This document shows positions 63,184 through 64,000 of a DNA stretch of 64,000 bases, in pieces; position 1 is the stretch's first letter, and each line of letters opens with the position of its first letter. Source of the DNA: Moritella sp. F3 (lineage in GTDB: Bacteria; Pseudomonadota; Gammaproteobacteria; Enterobacterales; Moritellaceae); the NCBI RefSeq assembly GCF_015082335.1, contig NZ_BLRL01000001.1:496001-560000 (forward strand), given 5' to 3'. Both the position numbers and the translations under genes were made by a program. The notes beneath the pieces are model-generated. The model saw only the letters and a list, made by a program, of their open reading frames with translations, was not told the DNA's origin and ran no database searches.

Positions 63184-63274
63184 CACGACCCCGCTTACAA
63201 ACATGTGACTGAACAAACATTCAGTCCTAATAAGCGTTAATCTAGCATGGTTATATTATTTTATGGCTAAAAAA

Positions 63275-63324
63275 AAGCCTTAACCCGATAATCCCCTATA
63301 TAGCAGGAATCGAGGTTAAGGCTT
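63275..63324 (-). terminator. Terminator of the trypsin-like protease gene
   Basis: AAGCCTTAACC (63275-63285) and GGTTAAGGCTT (63314-63324) form an 11-bp stem with partial pairing inside; on the minus strand it ends in a T run. Confidence 0.8.
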
Positions 63325-63343
63325 AATTTATCATCGTGTTAGG

Positions 63344-64000
63344 TTATTTCGCGGCTTTTACTGCAAAGTAATCCAATACAATTTTAGTTTTACCAGTTAA
63401 ATCACCCACAGGTTTAAATTCAACATCGATGTTATCCGTGTCAGTTTTGAAGGTATTCACTTTAAGGAATAGCGCATCGCTTTTAGCGGTATTGACGTCA
63501 ATATTAACTGCAACAGCACGTCCGTTAACGAACAGGTCAAACGCAGGTGTATTTTTATCCTTCGGAATCACAAATTCGATACTGTAGCTTGAACCCGCAT
63601 TCGTATAAGCCATGGTTTTTAAACCACCGTCATCAGTCCAAAAAGTCTCAGACATACCAATATTTTCTGCTTTCCAATAACTGAAATAAGCATGGTAGTC
63701 ATCGGCATTTTCTGGCGACGTTGAACTCCACATTACCTTATCCAGTTGCACTTCTTCAGTATAACTAAAGCCATGCTCTTGCATCGCTTTGTTGATCCAT
63801 GGCAGTTTAATAGCAACGTCTTCAAACGTATCACTCCAGCCAAACTCGGTGTAATACTGCAAACCAATTTCACCTAATAGATAAAACTCACCATCTTTTT
63901 CCACCGTAATACCAGAACCACTATCACCATGAATGATCAACCACTGCAGATCACTTTGTTTGAAGTGATCGGGTTTAAAGGAATACTCAGACAGCCATTT
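63344..64000 (-). CDS. Trypsin-like serine protease with C-terminal extension (partial, 5' end missing)
   Basis: The reading frame is open to the window edge; I read it back to residue KWLSEYSFKPDHFK at 64000. WLIIHGDSGSG contains the catalytic Ser motif of trypsin-like (S1) proteases, followed by EIGLQYYTEFGWSDTFEDVA and the IKLPWINKAMQE end helix. About 140 further residues form a strand-rich C-terminal domain (KDKNTPAFDLFVNGRAVAVN) that may anchor or target it. The His and Asp of the triad are outside the window. Probably secreted. Confidence 0.8.
   Translation of the reverse strand, partial: KWLSEYSFKPDHFKQSDLQWLIIHGDSGSGITVEKDGEFYLLGEIGLQYYTEFGWSDTFEDVAIKLPWINKAMQEHGFSYTEEVQLDKVMWSSTSPENADDYHAYFSYWKAENIGMSETFWTDDGGLKTMAYTNAGSSYSIEFVIPKDKNTPAFDLFVNGRAVAVNIDVNTAKSDALFLKVNTFKTDTDNIDVEFKPVGDLTGKTKIVLDYFAVKAAK

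Noticed and set aside
1..64000. CRISPR arrays, prophage, insertion sequences, tRNA or rRNA genes
   Set aside because: No regular direct-repeat spacer pattern, transposase, integrase or phage structural protein was seen, and no tRNA or rRNA sequence was recognised by eye.

Overview
The window looks like chromosomal DNA of a low-GC marine gammaproteobacterium, probably in the Moritella/Psychromonas/Vibrio-Shewanella neighbourhood. This is inferred from AT-rich coding sequence, FNR boxes of the TTGAT-CTAG-ATCAA type, GrcA, TrhO, a BaeSR-like pair, five LysR regulators and many envelope proteins. I found no rRNA, tRNA, CRISPR array, transposase or prophage gene. Both edges cut a gene: a GH3-family protein on the left and a trypsin-like protease on the right.

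Layout. 1-5 kb: a GNAT-like/GH3 gene pair, small DUF2007 and DUF3565 proteins, a TauE/SafE-type exporter and an L,D-transpeptidase. 4-9.3 kb: a LysR regulator divergent from a two-gene RND efflux pump. 9.4-16 kb: the most unusual block, five outer-membrane barrel genes in the order A1-B1-B2-A2-B3. The A genes are POTRA-less Omp85/BamA-like barrels and the B genes are an unnamed second barrel family; the block appears to come from duplication of an A-B module. 16-28 kb: tRNA hydroxylase TrhO, an FNR-box secreted protein, a GDPD/MFS operon, a MAPEG protein, GrcA with a hairpin leader, a BaeRS-like two-component system and a di-heme peroxidase lipoprotein. 28-40 kb: an enoyl-CoA hydratase/TetR pair, a secreted NAPE-PLD-like metallohydrolase, a cupin/flavin oxidase pair, a purine uptake and deaminase cluster with its LysR, a diguanylate cyclase and a glycosyltransferase.

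40-48 kb is an eight-gene minus-strand polysaccharide operon: three glycosyltransferase genes, one of them an Alg14-Alg13 fusion, the complete dTDP-L-rhamnose pathway (rfbBACD) and a SAF-domain dehydrogenase. An ops/JUMPstart-like element directly before its first gene suggests RfaH control. 48-54 kb: a U32 (RlhA-like) protein under a perfect FNR palindrome, a membrane protein and an M3 peptidase. 54-57 kb: a secreted subtilase behind a Fur-like box, followed directly by a free-standing inhibitor-I9 protein that resembles the protease's own propeptide. 57-64 kb: a LysR gene flanked by two targets carrying almost identical 23-bp palindromes at the same distance from their start codons, then cytochrome b561, a glutathionyl-hydroquinone reductase-like protein, a LysR-CIA30 operon and the cut protease.

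The best candidates for undescribed biology are the duplicated Omp85/partner-barrel module, the subtilase with its free inhibitor, and the compact LysR regulon at 57-60 kb. All functional statements rest on reading motifs and comparing genes within the window; no database search was possible.
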